The translations under genes were made by a program, and so were the position numbers. The notes under the pieces are model-generated. The model saw only the letters and a program-made list of their open reading frames with translations. It had not been told where the DNA came from and ran no database searches. DNA of 19,996 nt from Rhodanobacter sp. UBA5168. GTDB taxonomy: Bacteria; Pseudomonadota; Gammaproteobacteria; Xanthomonadales; Rhodanobacteraceae. The stretch is from assembly GCA_002413455.1 (NCBI GenBank), contig DHXA01000021.1:1-19996 (forward strand). Direction: 5' to 3'. Positions 1 through 9,500 of this stretch are shown here, in pieces (the first letter of the stretch is position 1; each line of letters begins with the position of its first letter).

Positions 1-486
1 TTCCTGCCCTTGTCGGCCGTGCTGACCACCACCGGCATCTACGAAGCGTTCTACGCCGAATACAACGCCGGCAAGGCATTCCTGCATTCGCATAGCTATA
101 CCGGCAACCCGCTGGCCTGCCGGGTGGCGCTGGAAACCCTGGCGATCTTTCGCGATGAGCCGGTGCTCGCACGCAACCGTCAGCTGGCCGCACATCTGGC
201 CCGCGGACTCGAGCCGCTGCGCGATCATCCGCATGTGGCCGAGGTCCGCCAGACCGGCATGATCGCGGCGATCGAGCTGGTCGCCGACAAGGCTCGCCGG
301 CATCCGTTCCCGGCGGACGAGCGACGTGGCTTGCGCGTCTACCTGCATGGCCTGCAGCATGGGGTGCTGCTGCGTCCGCTCGGCAACGTGGTGTATTTCA
401 TGCCGCCATACGTAGTCACTGAAGCGGAACTCGATCTGCTGGTCGATACCGCGATCGCCGGTATCGAACACGCCGTGACCGGCTGA
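1..486 (+). CDS. bioA: Adenosylmethionine-8-amino-7-oxononanoate aminotransferase (C-terminal part)
   Basis: BioA is a cytoplasmic PLP enzyme that moves the amino group of S-adenosylmethionine onto 7-keto-8-aminopelargonate to give 7,8-diaminopelargonate in biotin synthesis. The frame is open from base 1 and ends at TGA 484-486, so the 5' part lies outside the window; a TTG at base 10 is not a real start. Visible family features are the LSAVLTTTGIYEAF segment that follows the PLP-lysine loop, the GNPLAC motif, and the C-terminal RPLGNVVYFMPPYVVTEAEL stretch, which matches class-III aminotransferases of the BioA type. The PLP-binding lysine should lie just upstream of the window. rsmE follows after 31 bases on the same strand. 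Identification as BioA rather than another class-III aminotransferase rests on these C-terminal motifs and on the bioA-rsmE pairing known from Pseudomonas. Confidence 0.9.
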   Translation, partial: FLPLSAVLTTTGIYEAFYAEYNAGKAFLHSHSYTGNPLACRVALETLAIFRDEPVLARNRQLAAHLARGLEPLRDHPHVAEVRQTGMIAAIELVADKARRHPFPADERRGLRVYLHGLQHGVLLRPLGNVVYFMPPYVVTEAELDLLVDTAIAGIEHAVTG

Positions 487-517
487 CCTCACACGACCCT
501 GCGGAATCACGACTCCC

Positions 518-1252
518 ATGCGCACCATTCGTATCCATGCCGACCTGCCGTTGCAACCGGGGGTCGAACTGGCGCTGCCGGCACAGGCCGGCGAGCATGT
601 CGCCCGCGTGCTGAGGCTGACGCCGGGCGACCCGGTGACCCTGTTCAACGGCGATGGCTGCGACTATCCGGCCGCCATCCTCGCGGTGGGCAAGCGCGAA
701 GTCATCGTGCGGATCGAGTCGCAACAGGTGCTGCACAACGAGTCGCCGCTGCCGCTGACCCTGGCCCAGGGAGTGGCGCGCGGCGAGAAGATGGATCTGA
801 TCGTGCAGAAGGCGACCGAGCTGGGTGTCGTGCGCATCGTGCCGTTGCTGACCGAACGCTCGGAAGTGAAGCTGGATGCGGCACGGTCTGAAAAGCGGCT
901 GGCGCATTGGCGCGCGGTGGCGGCCAGCGCCTGCGAGCAGAGTGGCCGCGCCCGCTTGCCGCTGATCATCCCGGCGTTGCCGCTGCCGGTCTGGCTGGAC
1001 GACCTCGCGGCCGATGGCGCGCTGCGCCTGGCATTGCTGCCCGAAGCTACACGCTCATCCCGCGAACTGCGTTTCGCGGCAAGCGGCGGCGTGCTGGTGG
1101 TCGGACCGGAAGGCGGGCTGGGTGAGCGCGATACGGCTGCCTTGCGCGCCGCCGGCTTCGACGGGTTGCGGCTGGGGCCGCGCATCCTGCGCACGGAGAC
1201 CGCCGGGCTCGCCGCCCTCGCGGCCCTGCAGGCATTGCACGGCGACGGTTAG
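518..1252 (+). CDS. rsmE: 16S rRNA (uracil-1498-N3)-methyltransferase RsmE
   Basis: RsmE is a SPOUT-class methyltransferase that uses S-adenosylmethionine to methylate N3 of U1498 in helix 44 of 16S rRNA. The 244-residue length is normal for the family. The N-terminal half, beginning MRTIRIHADLPL, is the PUA-like RNA-binding domain. It is followed by the hallmark QGVARGEKMDLIVQKATELG segment with KATELG. The C-terminal SPOUT knot is visible as LVVGPEGGLGERD and then LRLGPRILRTETAGLAAL, the SAM-binding trefoil. The ATG at 518 is the natural family start. The Shine-Dalgarno sequence is weak (GGA about 13 bases upstream), so it may be translated from a bioA-rsmE mRNA. The gene ends only 23 bases from the convergent chpC stop, and no intrinsic terminator is visible between them. 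Confidence 0.96.
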   Translation: MRTIRIHADLPLQPGVELALPAQAGEHVARVLRLTPGDPVTLFNGDGCDYPAAILAVGKREVIVRIESQQVLHNESPLPLTLAQGVARGEKMDLIVQKATELGVVRIVPLLTERSEVKLDAARSEKRLAHWRAVAASACEQSGRARLPLIIPALPLPVWLDDLAADGALRLALLPEATRSSRELRFAASGGVLVVGPEGGLGERDTAALRAAGFDGLRLGPRILRTETAGLAALAALQALHGDG

Positions 1253-1275
1253 ATCGTCGCCTGCTGCAACCACCC

Positions 1276-1812
1276 TCAGTCTTCGGCGTCGAAGGGTTCG
1301 GAAACCTCGACAGACTCCCCGGATTCCGTCGGCGCGGCCAGGTCCGCGTCATCGAGCAGGCCCAGCAGCTCGGCTTCGAGCCATTCCAGGTCGGGAATCA
1401 TCGCCACGTCATCGCGCACCAGCACATGCGCGCGCACACCTGGCGGCAGCGCGCTGCCATCGTGGGTGGGAATGATCAACTCGGCATTCAACGTGGTCAA
1501 ACGCGGAAAGCCCTGGGTCAGCACGGCGATGAACGGCAACCTGGGATTGCCGCCAAGCGCCTTGAGCACGGCCACGCGCACGCTCAACTCGGCGTCGCCT
1601 TCCTCGGTTCCGGCCAGCTTCGTGAACGACACCAGCGGTACGCGCCAGCCACGCCAGGCGATACGACCCAGCAGCCAGTCCGGCGCGTCGGCCACCGGCT
1701 CGGGTTTGCTCTGGGTGATCACCTCGGCGATGGTGGCATTGGGCAGCAGCAGACGCAGGTTGCCTACCGGCACCAGTACGCAGCGGATTTCACGCGGCAG
1801 CGGATCACTCAT
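1276..1812 (-). CDS. chpC: CheW-like coupling protein ChpC
   Basis: This 178-residue CheW-domain protein is the second coupler of the Pil-Chp system; such proteins link receptors to the histidine kinase at the inner membrane. Domain evidence is the opening IRCVLVPVGNLRLLLPNATI, then WLLGRIAWRGWRVPLVSF (the CheW beta-barrel core) and FIAVLTQGFPRL. The C-terminal 25 or so residues are acidic and probably disordered. The frame extends upstream to 2211, but I choose the ATG at 1812. It overlaps the chpB stop as ATGA, has GAGGTG five bases upstream, and starts exactly where CheW similarity begins. Position as the last gene after chpB matches chpC in P. aeruginosa and Xylella. It could equally be labelled a second PilI-type CheW; the chpC name rests on gene order. 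Confidence 0.88.
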   Translation of the reverse strand: MSDPLPREIRCVLVPVGNLRLLLPNATIAEVITQSKPEPVADAPDWLLGRIAWRGWRVPLVSFTKLAGTEEGDAELSVRVAVLKALGGNPRLPFIAVLTQGFPRLTTLNAELIIPTHDGSALPPGVRAHVLVRDDVAMIPDLEWLEAELLGLLDDADLAAPTESGESVEVSEPFDAED

Positions 1813-3530
1813 GGAAACACCTCGATCAGGTGCGCCGCCAGTTCGGGCGGCGTACCGGAAAAACTGACCAGTCGTTCGGCGAATATTCCGCTGACCATGT
1901 CGGCAAAATGTTCGCCTGACGACGACTCTACCCAGACCTGGCCGCTGCGATCGTGGATCGCCTGCGCACCAGCGACGGCATCGTTGCCGCGTCCGGCAAA
2001 TACGATCGCCAGTGCATCGCGACCGAAGGCGTTGGCCGCCATGGTCAGGCTGGCGTCGATCGACGGGTCCGGGGACGCATCGGCGCCGTTTGCCAGCAGC
2101 TCGATCTTGCCATCGCGGCGTACCCGCACCTGATGTCCGGCTGGCACGACCAGGACCTCGCCGACTCCGGCGCGCGCGCCCTGTTCGGCGAGGCGGACCG
2201 GCAGGGAGCAAGACGCCGCAAATCGTTCCACCAGCGCGGCGTCTGACTGCCCGCCCAGATGCTGGGTGTGCAGGAAGGTCAGCCGCGTGGCCGCCGGCAA
2301 CGCGGCCAGAAAATCGCAGACCGAATCGGTTCCGCTGACCGCGGCACCAAGCACCACGATCCGGCTCAGCGCCGTACCAAGGTCGTCGAGCAGCATTTCA
2401 TGGTCGTGCACGTAGGCCTGCGGAGCGATCGCCTCTTCCATCGATACAAGCTCAAGACTCATTACCGCTTCGATCCCCGACGCGATCGGCTCGACGTCGG
2501 GTGCGAGAAAGTCGGCAGCGCTCAACTTCTCGATGCCGAATGCTGCGGGATCGGGCCTTGCAGCAGCCGCCGATGCAGGTTGGGCGTCGTCATCCAACAG
2601 CGCCCAACCCTCGGGCGCCCGCACGGATGCCGCCGCATCGGGCAGCACCGGCTCAGCCGCCCTGGCGGGTATGGTCGTGATCGACGGATCGATCGGCGAG
2701 GAAAGCTGCAATTGATCGGCATCGAACGATGGTGGCGGCACGTCCGGCAGGGTTTCGCCATTCGATGCGGACCATGGATGCGACAACCGCTCCTCGGGCT
2801 CCGGCATTGCCATCGACGCGCCGAAATCGCCGTCATGCAACGGCGGCAGCTCTTCGTCATCGAGATAGAGCAGACCGGGCCCGGCACCGTCCTCCTCGTC
2901 GGACGGCAGTTCGCCTGAGGCCAGCAACGCTTCCAGCTCGGCCGCCAGGTCTTCCGACGCGGCGGTGGCGGTTTGTTCGTGCTGCTCCGGATCGTCGTGC
3001 ATGAGGAAATCGGGTTCCGGCTCCGAATCCATTTCCGCGACGACAGGCTCGGCGTGGGGCTCGAGCAGCGGTTGGCCGGAAGCGGCGACCTCGGCGATCG
3101 CATCCACCGATACCGCATCGTGCGGCACCGACTCGAGCACGGCAGCCTGTGGCGCTTCGACGGCGCGGGAGTCTTCAGGCCGTGGCGGATCGACATCACC
3201 CATCGCCAGAACCTTGACCGCCAGATGACGTGCCCAACGGGCACGGTCCCATCCGATCAGCGTACGACTGGCATGCGCATCATTGAAGACCACACGTGGC
3301 TGATCGCCGTCGATCACCTCATACAGTTGATCGAGCGCGTCGTCGGCGCTGTCGTCCAGATTGACCACCAGCACGTCAGCGCCCACCTGTTGCAGCAACT
3401 CGCGGGTGAGGCTGGACACGCCGCCTTCATGGACAATGCGTGCACCGCGTTCGTGCAGCGCCTCGCGCAACTGCGCGCCCAGTTCGGTGTCGTCAAACAG
3501 CAGGGCGACTGCCGGGGCCATCTCAGTCAT
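1809..3530 (-). CDS. chpB: CheB-like protein ChpB, probably without methylesterase activity
   Basis: This 573-residue protein occupies the ChpB (CheB methylesterase) slot after chpA. Residues about 5-110 look like a receiver domain (VALLFDD, then DVLVVNLDD), but the phospho-acceptor position is Asn57 rather than Asp. Residues about 115-380 are an acidic, low-complexity, presumably disordered linker. Residues about 385-573 are CheB-like. The family nucleophile motif (GASTGG in Salmonella CheB) reads GAAVSG here, giving Ala397 in place of the catalytic serine (codon GCG, bases 2340-2342). The histidine (TQHLGG, His424) and aspartate (GRGNDAVAG, Asp517) of the triad are kept. A nearby Ser399 is two residues out of register. 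I start at ATG 3530, which has GGAG seven bases upstream and overlaps the chpA stop by eight bases; ATG 3521 is an alternative. It is far longer than a plain CheB, and no CheR/PilK partner is present in the locus. Confidence 0.85.
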   Translation of the reverse strand: MTEMAPAVALLFDDTELGAQLREALHERGARIVHEGGVSSLTRELLQQVGADVLVVNLDDSADDALDQLYEVIDGDQPRVVFNDAHASRTLIGWDRARWARHLAVKVLAMGDVDPPRPEDSRAVEAPQAAVLESVPHDAVSVDAIAEVAASGQPLLEPHAEPVVAEMDSEPEPDFLMHDDPEQHEQTATAASEDLAAELEALLASGELPSDEEDGAGPGLLYLDDEELPPLHDGDFGASMAMPEPEERLSHPWSASNGETLPDVPPPSFDADQLQLSSPIDPSITTIPARAAEPVLPDAAASVRAPEGWALLDDDAQPASAAAARPDPAAFGIEKLSAADFLAPDVEPIASGIEAVMSLELVSMEEAIAPQAYVHDHEMLLDDLGTALSRIVVLGAAVSGTDSVCDFLAALPAATRLTFLHTQHLGGQSDAALVERFAASCSLPVRLAEQGARAGVGEVLVVPAGHQVRVRRDGKIELLANGADASPDPSIDASLTMAANAFGRDALAIVFAGRGNDAVAGAQAIHDRSGQVWVESSSGEHFADMVSGIFAERLVSFSGTPPELAAHLIEVFP

Positions 3531-6500
3531 GAACCAGCTCCGCCGCACGCTGCTCCAGTACCTCACTGATCTGCACCAACAGCTCGGCCTCCTGATACGG
3601 CTTGCCGAGGTAGCGATCCACGCCGATGTCGAATGCCCGCTGGCGATGTTTGTCGCCGCTGCGCGAGGTGATCATGATGATCGGCACGTCGCGCAACCGC
3701 GGATCGGCCTTCATGTGGGTAGCCAACTCGTAACCGTCCATGCGAGGCATCTCGATGTCGAGCAGCATCAGGTCAGGCACACGCTCGTGCAGCTTCTCCA
3801 GCGCGTCAACACCGTCCTTGGCCGTGCTTACCTCGTATTCGTGACGTTCCAGCACGCGGCCGGTGACCTTGCGCATGGTGATCGAGTCGTCCACCACCAT
3901 CACCAGCGGCCGCACCTGCACTTCTTCGATGATCGGTGTCTGTACGGCGCTGAGACCTTCGGCCAGACGCTGGTCGCGGCGGATGATGCCGTGACGGACC
4001 AGTGGCGCCAGATCCAGAATGATCAGCACCGAGCCGTCGCCCATGATGGTTGCGCCAAGCAGACCCGGCACCGAGCTGATCTGCGGACCGACCGACTTGA
4101 CCACGATTTCGCGTGAGCCGAGCACGGCATCGATGCGAATCGCCGCGCGCAGGTCGCCCGCGCGGGTCAGCAGCAGCGGCTGCTGTTCGCCCTCGGCCGG
4201 AAGCCCCGGCGGCAAGCCCAGCAGCTCGGCCAGATCGTGGACGCCGTACTCTTCGCTGCCGTACTGGAATGATGGCTCGTCAGCGCTAAGCAAGGTGGTC
4301 AGGTCGTCCGGATTGACCCGCGCAACACCTTGCACCGAGGTCATCGGAATCGCGAACGTCGCCTCGCCGATGCGCACCAGAATCGCCTGGGTCACTGCGA
4401 GGGTGAATGGCAGGCGCAGCACGAACGTGGTGCCCTTGCCTTCTTCCGACTCGATCGAGAGCGAACCGCCAAGCTGCTTGATCTCGTTCGCCACCACGTC
4501 CATGCCGACACCGCGCCCGGCCAGTTGGGTGACCTTGCTGGCAGTCGAGAAACCGGTCTGGGTGATCAGCGAGAGCAGCTGGTTATCGGTTGGCTTGGTC
4601 TCGGCACGCAACAAACCGCGCTCGATACCGCGCTTGCGAATCGCCTCGCGATTCAACCCGCGACCGTCATCGCTGACCCTGATGACCACTTCGGTGGCTT
4701 CGCGCGCGACCTGGATATGCACGGCACCTTCGGCTGGCTTACCAGCCTTGCGGCGTTCGGCCGGAGTCTCGACGCCGTGCGCGATTGCGTTACGCAGCAT
4801 GTGCTCGAAAGGCGCCTTGATGCGGTCGAGCAGGTTGCGATCCATTTCGCCGTGGGCACCGTCCACGTAGAGCTGGGCGTTCTTGCCCTGCTCCTGCGCA
4901 GCCTGGCGCAACGTGCGGCGCAGATTCGGCACCATCGTGTCGAACGGCAGCATGCGCGTGCGCAGCAGGCCGTCCTGCAGTTCGGTACTGACCCGCGACT
5001 GCTGGATGAGCAGGGTTTCCGCCTGACGCGTCAGTTCGTCCAGCATGTTCTGGATGGACACCAGATCGGATACCGACTCGGCCAGTGCGCGCGAGTACTG
5101 CTGCAGCTGCGAGTAACGATCGAGTTCGAGCGGATCGAACACGGTCAGGCCCGCTTCGCGATGCTCGCGCTGGAAGCGCGCGATGATCTGCGCCTCGGTC
5201 TCGATTTCAAGCATGCGCAACTGGCTGCGCAGGCGCGCCACGGTCTGCTCGAGTTCCACCAGGTTGAAGCGGTAGCCGGCAACCTGCTGCTCCAGCCGCG
5301 AACGGTAGATCGCCACTTCGCCGGCATGGTTGACCAAGCTGTCGAGCAGGTCGGCGCGAACGCGGATCTGTTCCTGCGAGGAGCGTACTTCTTCTTCCAC
5401 CTCCGGCAGAAGCTCGGGCAGGTCGAGTGCATTGATCGGCAATGGCATCGCTGGCAGCGACGTGACCCGAACAGGCGCCGTGTCCGACTCCGGCATGGCA
5501 GCGGCAGCCAATATCGCATCGTCGGTCAGCGTTTTTTCGCCAGCCAGTGTCAGCAGATGATCGATCGTGGCCTGCGGGTAATCCGGCGCCTGACCTTGGG
5601 ATATCTGCTGCACCAGCGAGTGCAACTGGTCGAAACTTGCCTCCAGTGCAGGGATCAACGTGGCGGTTTTTGCCTTGTCGCGGATCGGCTTCTCGAGCAG
5701 GGTTTCGATCGCGTGGGAGAGGTCGCCCACCGGCACCAACCCGGCGATTCGCGCGCCACCCTTGAGGGTGTGCAGGTCTCGCTGCAGCTCGGCCACGTGT
5801 GACAGCTCGGTCGGCTCAGCATGCCATTGCGCCAACACACCGTCGGCATGGTCGAGGATTTCGCGCGCCTCGTCAATGAATACTTCCAGCAAATCGGCGT
5901 CAATCTGGCCGGAGCCTGCCAATGCGTAGGCGGGCTCCGGAGCTTCGGCACTGATTTCATCCGCGTCCTCATCGGAGGCAGCTTGTTCAGCAGCAAGCTG
6001 CTCGGTGGCGGCGAATTCCGCGGCAGCCTGCTCGGCGGCCAGCTTCTCGGCAGCAGCGAATTCCGCAGCAGCTTGCTCGGCGGCCAACTTCTCGGTGGCG
6101 GCGAATTCCGCAGCAGCTTGCTCGGCGGCCAACTTCTCGGTGGCGGCGAGTTCCGCGGCAGCCTGCTCCGCGGCCAGTTTCTCGGCAGCAGCGAGCTCCG
6201 CTGCAGCCTGCTCGACAGCCAGCTTCTCGGCGGCAGCGAGTTCCGCGGCAGCCTGCTCAGAAGCCAGCTTCTCGGCCGCAGCAAGTTCCGCAGCAGCCTG
6301 CTCGGCAGCCAGCTTCTCGGCAGCAGCGAGTTCCGCAGCAGCCAGCTCCTCAGCCAGCTTCTCGACAGCAGCGAGTTCCTCGGCAGCCCGTGCCGCGCTG
6401 GCTTCCTCGGGTTCAAATGCGTCCAGTGCAGCCACCAACTCCGCTGCCACCTCGGCGTGATGCGCATCGTCCGGACTGATCTCCGGCGGCTGGCCGACTT

Positions 6501-9500
6501 CGGGCAAGACTTCAGCGGGCTGCCCTGCCTGCGCCTCGGCCTCGTGCATGCTGGCATCCAGCGAGGCGGCCATGGCCGCCTCGTCGGAATCGACATGCTC
6601 CGTCGCACCCGCACGCACCTGCTCCACTTCATCGGCGCGGGGCTCGTAAACGACATGAGCCACTTGCGATTCGGGGTAGTGGTCGCGCATCTCGATGATC
6701 TGTGCGGTCAGCGCATCCGCGTTCGGCAGCTGCGGCTCGGCGGCATCGAACTGGCCCATTACGTGATCGACCATGTCGACCGACTGGCCGAGCAGACCCA
6801 CGCCATCGGAGGGCAGCGGCAGGTTGGCTGCGCGCAGACGCTTGAACAGCCCTTCCAGGGGCGACAGCAGTTGGGTCAGCAGCGGAATATCGACCATGGC
6901 GATCGCGCCGTGCAGAGTGTGCACGGCGCGCAGCAGTTCTTCGCCTACCGGCAGCTCGTTTCCGCTGCGCTGGATGGCGGCGCGAATGGTCTGCAGATAC
7001 TGCGCCACTTCGCTGCGCAGGATCTCCAGCAGCACCGGATCTACGGGCGGCATCACCGGCAGGGCAATCGCCTGCTCGGACTCGGCCCACTGGGGTGCTG
7101 CGGCAGCGGCTTGCGCATCGGTCAGACTGGCTTCCGGAACGGCGTCCGCCATGGCATCCAGACGCGGCACGCGGCGACGCACGACACGACGGACCGTTTC
7201 AGTGGCCAGCGGGGCGTGATCTTCCAGACGCACCTGGTTGCCCGCAGCCAGCTGCTCGGCGGTATACATGATTGCGCTGAGCGGCACGGCAGGCGTGCCC
7301 TCGCCCTTGAGCGCAGCCAGCAATGGTGGCAGCGCCTCGATCGCGTGCCGCACCAGTGCCTGCACGTTCTGATTCGGTTCGATCGTGTTGTCGAGCACGC
7401 GGTTGAGCATGTCCTCCACTTTCCACGCAAACTCGCCGAGCACGCCGGCACCGACCAGGCGACCCGACCCCTTCAGTGTGTGGAACGAACGACGGATGCT
7501 GATCAGCGACGAAGTCTGCGCCGGATCGACCAGCCAGAGCTGCTCGGCGCCGCGCAGGTTGTCGATTTCCTCCTGCATCTCTTCCAGGAAGATCTCGCGG
7601 ATGTCGTCGTCGATACCTTCCGCGTTGATGTTGAAGCTGGTATTCGCGGCCAGCACATCGCGCACGGCCACCTGCTCGACGACCTCTTCCTCGACCTCGA
7701 TCCAGTCGCCGTCCTGAAGATCAGACGCATGATCTTCCAGCGTGGCGGGCGCGGTCGCTTCGGTCTGGGTCAGGCGCAACCCATCCAGATCGTGGGTGGA
7801 TGCGACATGCGGCTCGGTATCGCCCACGAACAGGTGCGCCAGATCGCTGCCCGCATGCAGGCTGACCGATTCGGACAGTTCCGGATGCGCCTCGTACTCG
7901 ATACCGAAACCGGCGGCAACCGGCGCCGCCGTCCTGGGTGTCTCGATCGCTGCGGTCGCGGATTCCACGCGCGCAGCGGGAACCGGCCAGTAGCCGAGCT
8001 GGCCAAGGCTGTGCTCGGCCACGTCAAGGATATGTTCCAGACCACCGCGATGTTCACGTGCGGCTTCGAGGTAATACTCGAGTGCTGCCAGCGCATCGGC
8101 CAGGTGATCCATCTGCGTACCGGTGGGAACGCGTCGATCAGCCAGCAGTTCATAGCCTATGAAACGGCCAATCCCCTGGGCCAATTCGGCCGGACGCGGT
8201 GACGACAGCATCCGCATGGCACCGGCCACTTCATCCATCAGCGATTGCGCGCCAGCGAGACGGTCATGCTCCCAACCGGACTCGACGAACCCGACAATCG
8301 CTTCCTTCACCCTGCCGGTATTGCCAATCGCTTCCTGCATCAGGGTGGTGACCACACCCAACGCTTCGCTGCGCGGCAAACCATGGATGGCATCGCCCGT
8401 ACCCGGTTCGTCCTCGGAGCCGAGGCTCTCGATGTGATCGTCCAGCGATGCCTCGACGTACAACAACGCACCGGCCACGTCGAGCAAGGTCTCCTCGTCG
8501 GCAGCGCGCATGCGATTGGCGATCTCGTCGAGCACCCGTCGCTGTTCAGTGACCACCCGGCGCGGCACAGCCAGCGCGAGCATGCCCAGCGTGTCGCCGA
8601 CGCGTTCGAGCACTTCGCCCTGCGCCGACAATTGAGCGGGATCGCCGTCCTGCTGCCGCAGGAACAGATCCAGCGCTTCCTTGACCCGCAGCAAGTCGTC
8701 TTTCAGTGCGCGCGATACCGAATCGAGCAGCGCGCGGTTGTGCCCGGCCATGGATCCACGGGCATGTTCCAGCTCACCCGCGTCGGGCAACAGGCTGTCC
8801 AGCGCATACGTGGTACGCAACAGCTCCATCTGCGGACTGCGCTGCTTGGCCTGGGCCACGATGTAGAGCAGTTTGCATGCCACATCGTCTGCTTCGCCGC
8901 CACGCAGGGCAGCCTCACCCTGCTCGATCAGCAGCCGGATGTTGCGATCGACCTTGCCGATCAGCTGGCGCACTTCGCCAGCGTAGCCCTTGAGAGAACC
9001 TTGCTCCAGGCCTTCCAGCACGCCGGCCGCGATCCACCACAGGCGCCGTCCATGCACGTGATAGCAACGCGCGCTGATCGCCAGCAGCGTCTTGCGCATG
9101 CCGATCAGCTGCTGCGCCGCATCCTGCCCACGGAACCAACCCAGCAGTTGCTGCTGGAAACGCAGACGCAGGTCCACCAGCTCGCCACGGTGCACTTCGG
9201 CATATGCCTCGCTCATCGCAGCAGGTGCCTGCTCGGGCAGGAACGCGTCCAGATTGGGGTGGAACATCGCCGATTCGGACATCGGCGGCTGCTCGCGACT
9301 GGCACGCAGGTCGTTGAGCAGCGGCAGCAACACCACGGGCACATCGCGATGGCCGCTGGACAACCGCTCGAGATAATCGGGCAGTTGCATCAGGCCGCGC
9401 ATCAGCGCGGCGTACGCTTCCTCACGATAAGCGACGTGATCTTCCAGCAGCGCGATGGCGAGCGTCTCCATCTCCGCGGTCACCATCGCTGCGCCATACA

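Noticed and set aside
1253..1275. Terminator between the convergent rsmE and chpC genes
   Set aside because: Only 23 bases separate the two stops and I see no inverted repeat with a T-run there.
1813..2211. N-terminal extension of chpC by about 133 codons
   Set aside because: It would overlap the CheB domain of chpB in another frame and has no CheW similarity; the ATG at 1812 has a ribosome site and an ATGA overlap.
5976..6390. Possible CRISPR array or intergenic satellite suggested by the regular 45-base period
   Set aside because: There are no unique spacers, the units are in frame inside chpA, and they encode a coherent helical peptide.
5821..8202. 793-codon open frame on the + strand, antisense to chpA, containing Gly/Leu/Ser repeats
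   Set aside because: It is the complement of the chpA coding frame; its repetitive composition is the reverse reading of the 45-base chpA repeat, and it has no recognisable domain or ribosome site. High GC makes such shadows common.
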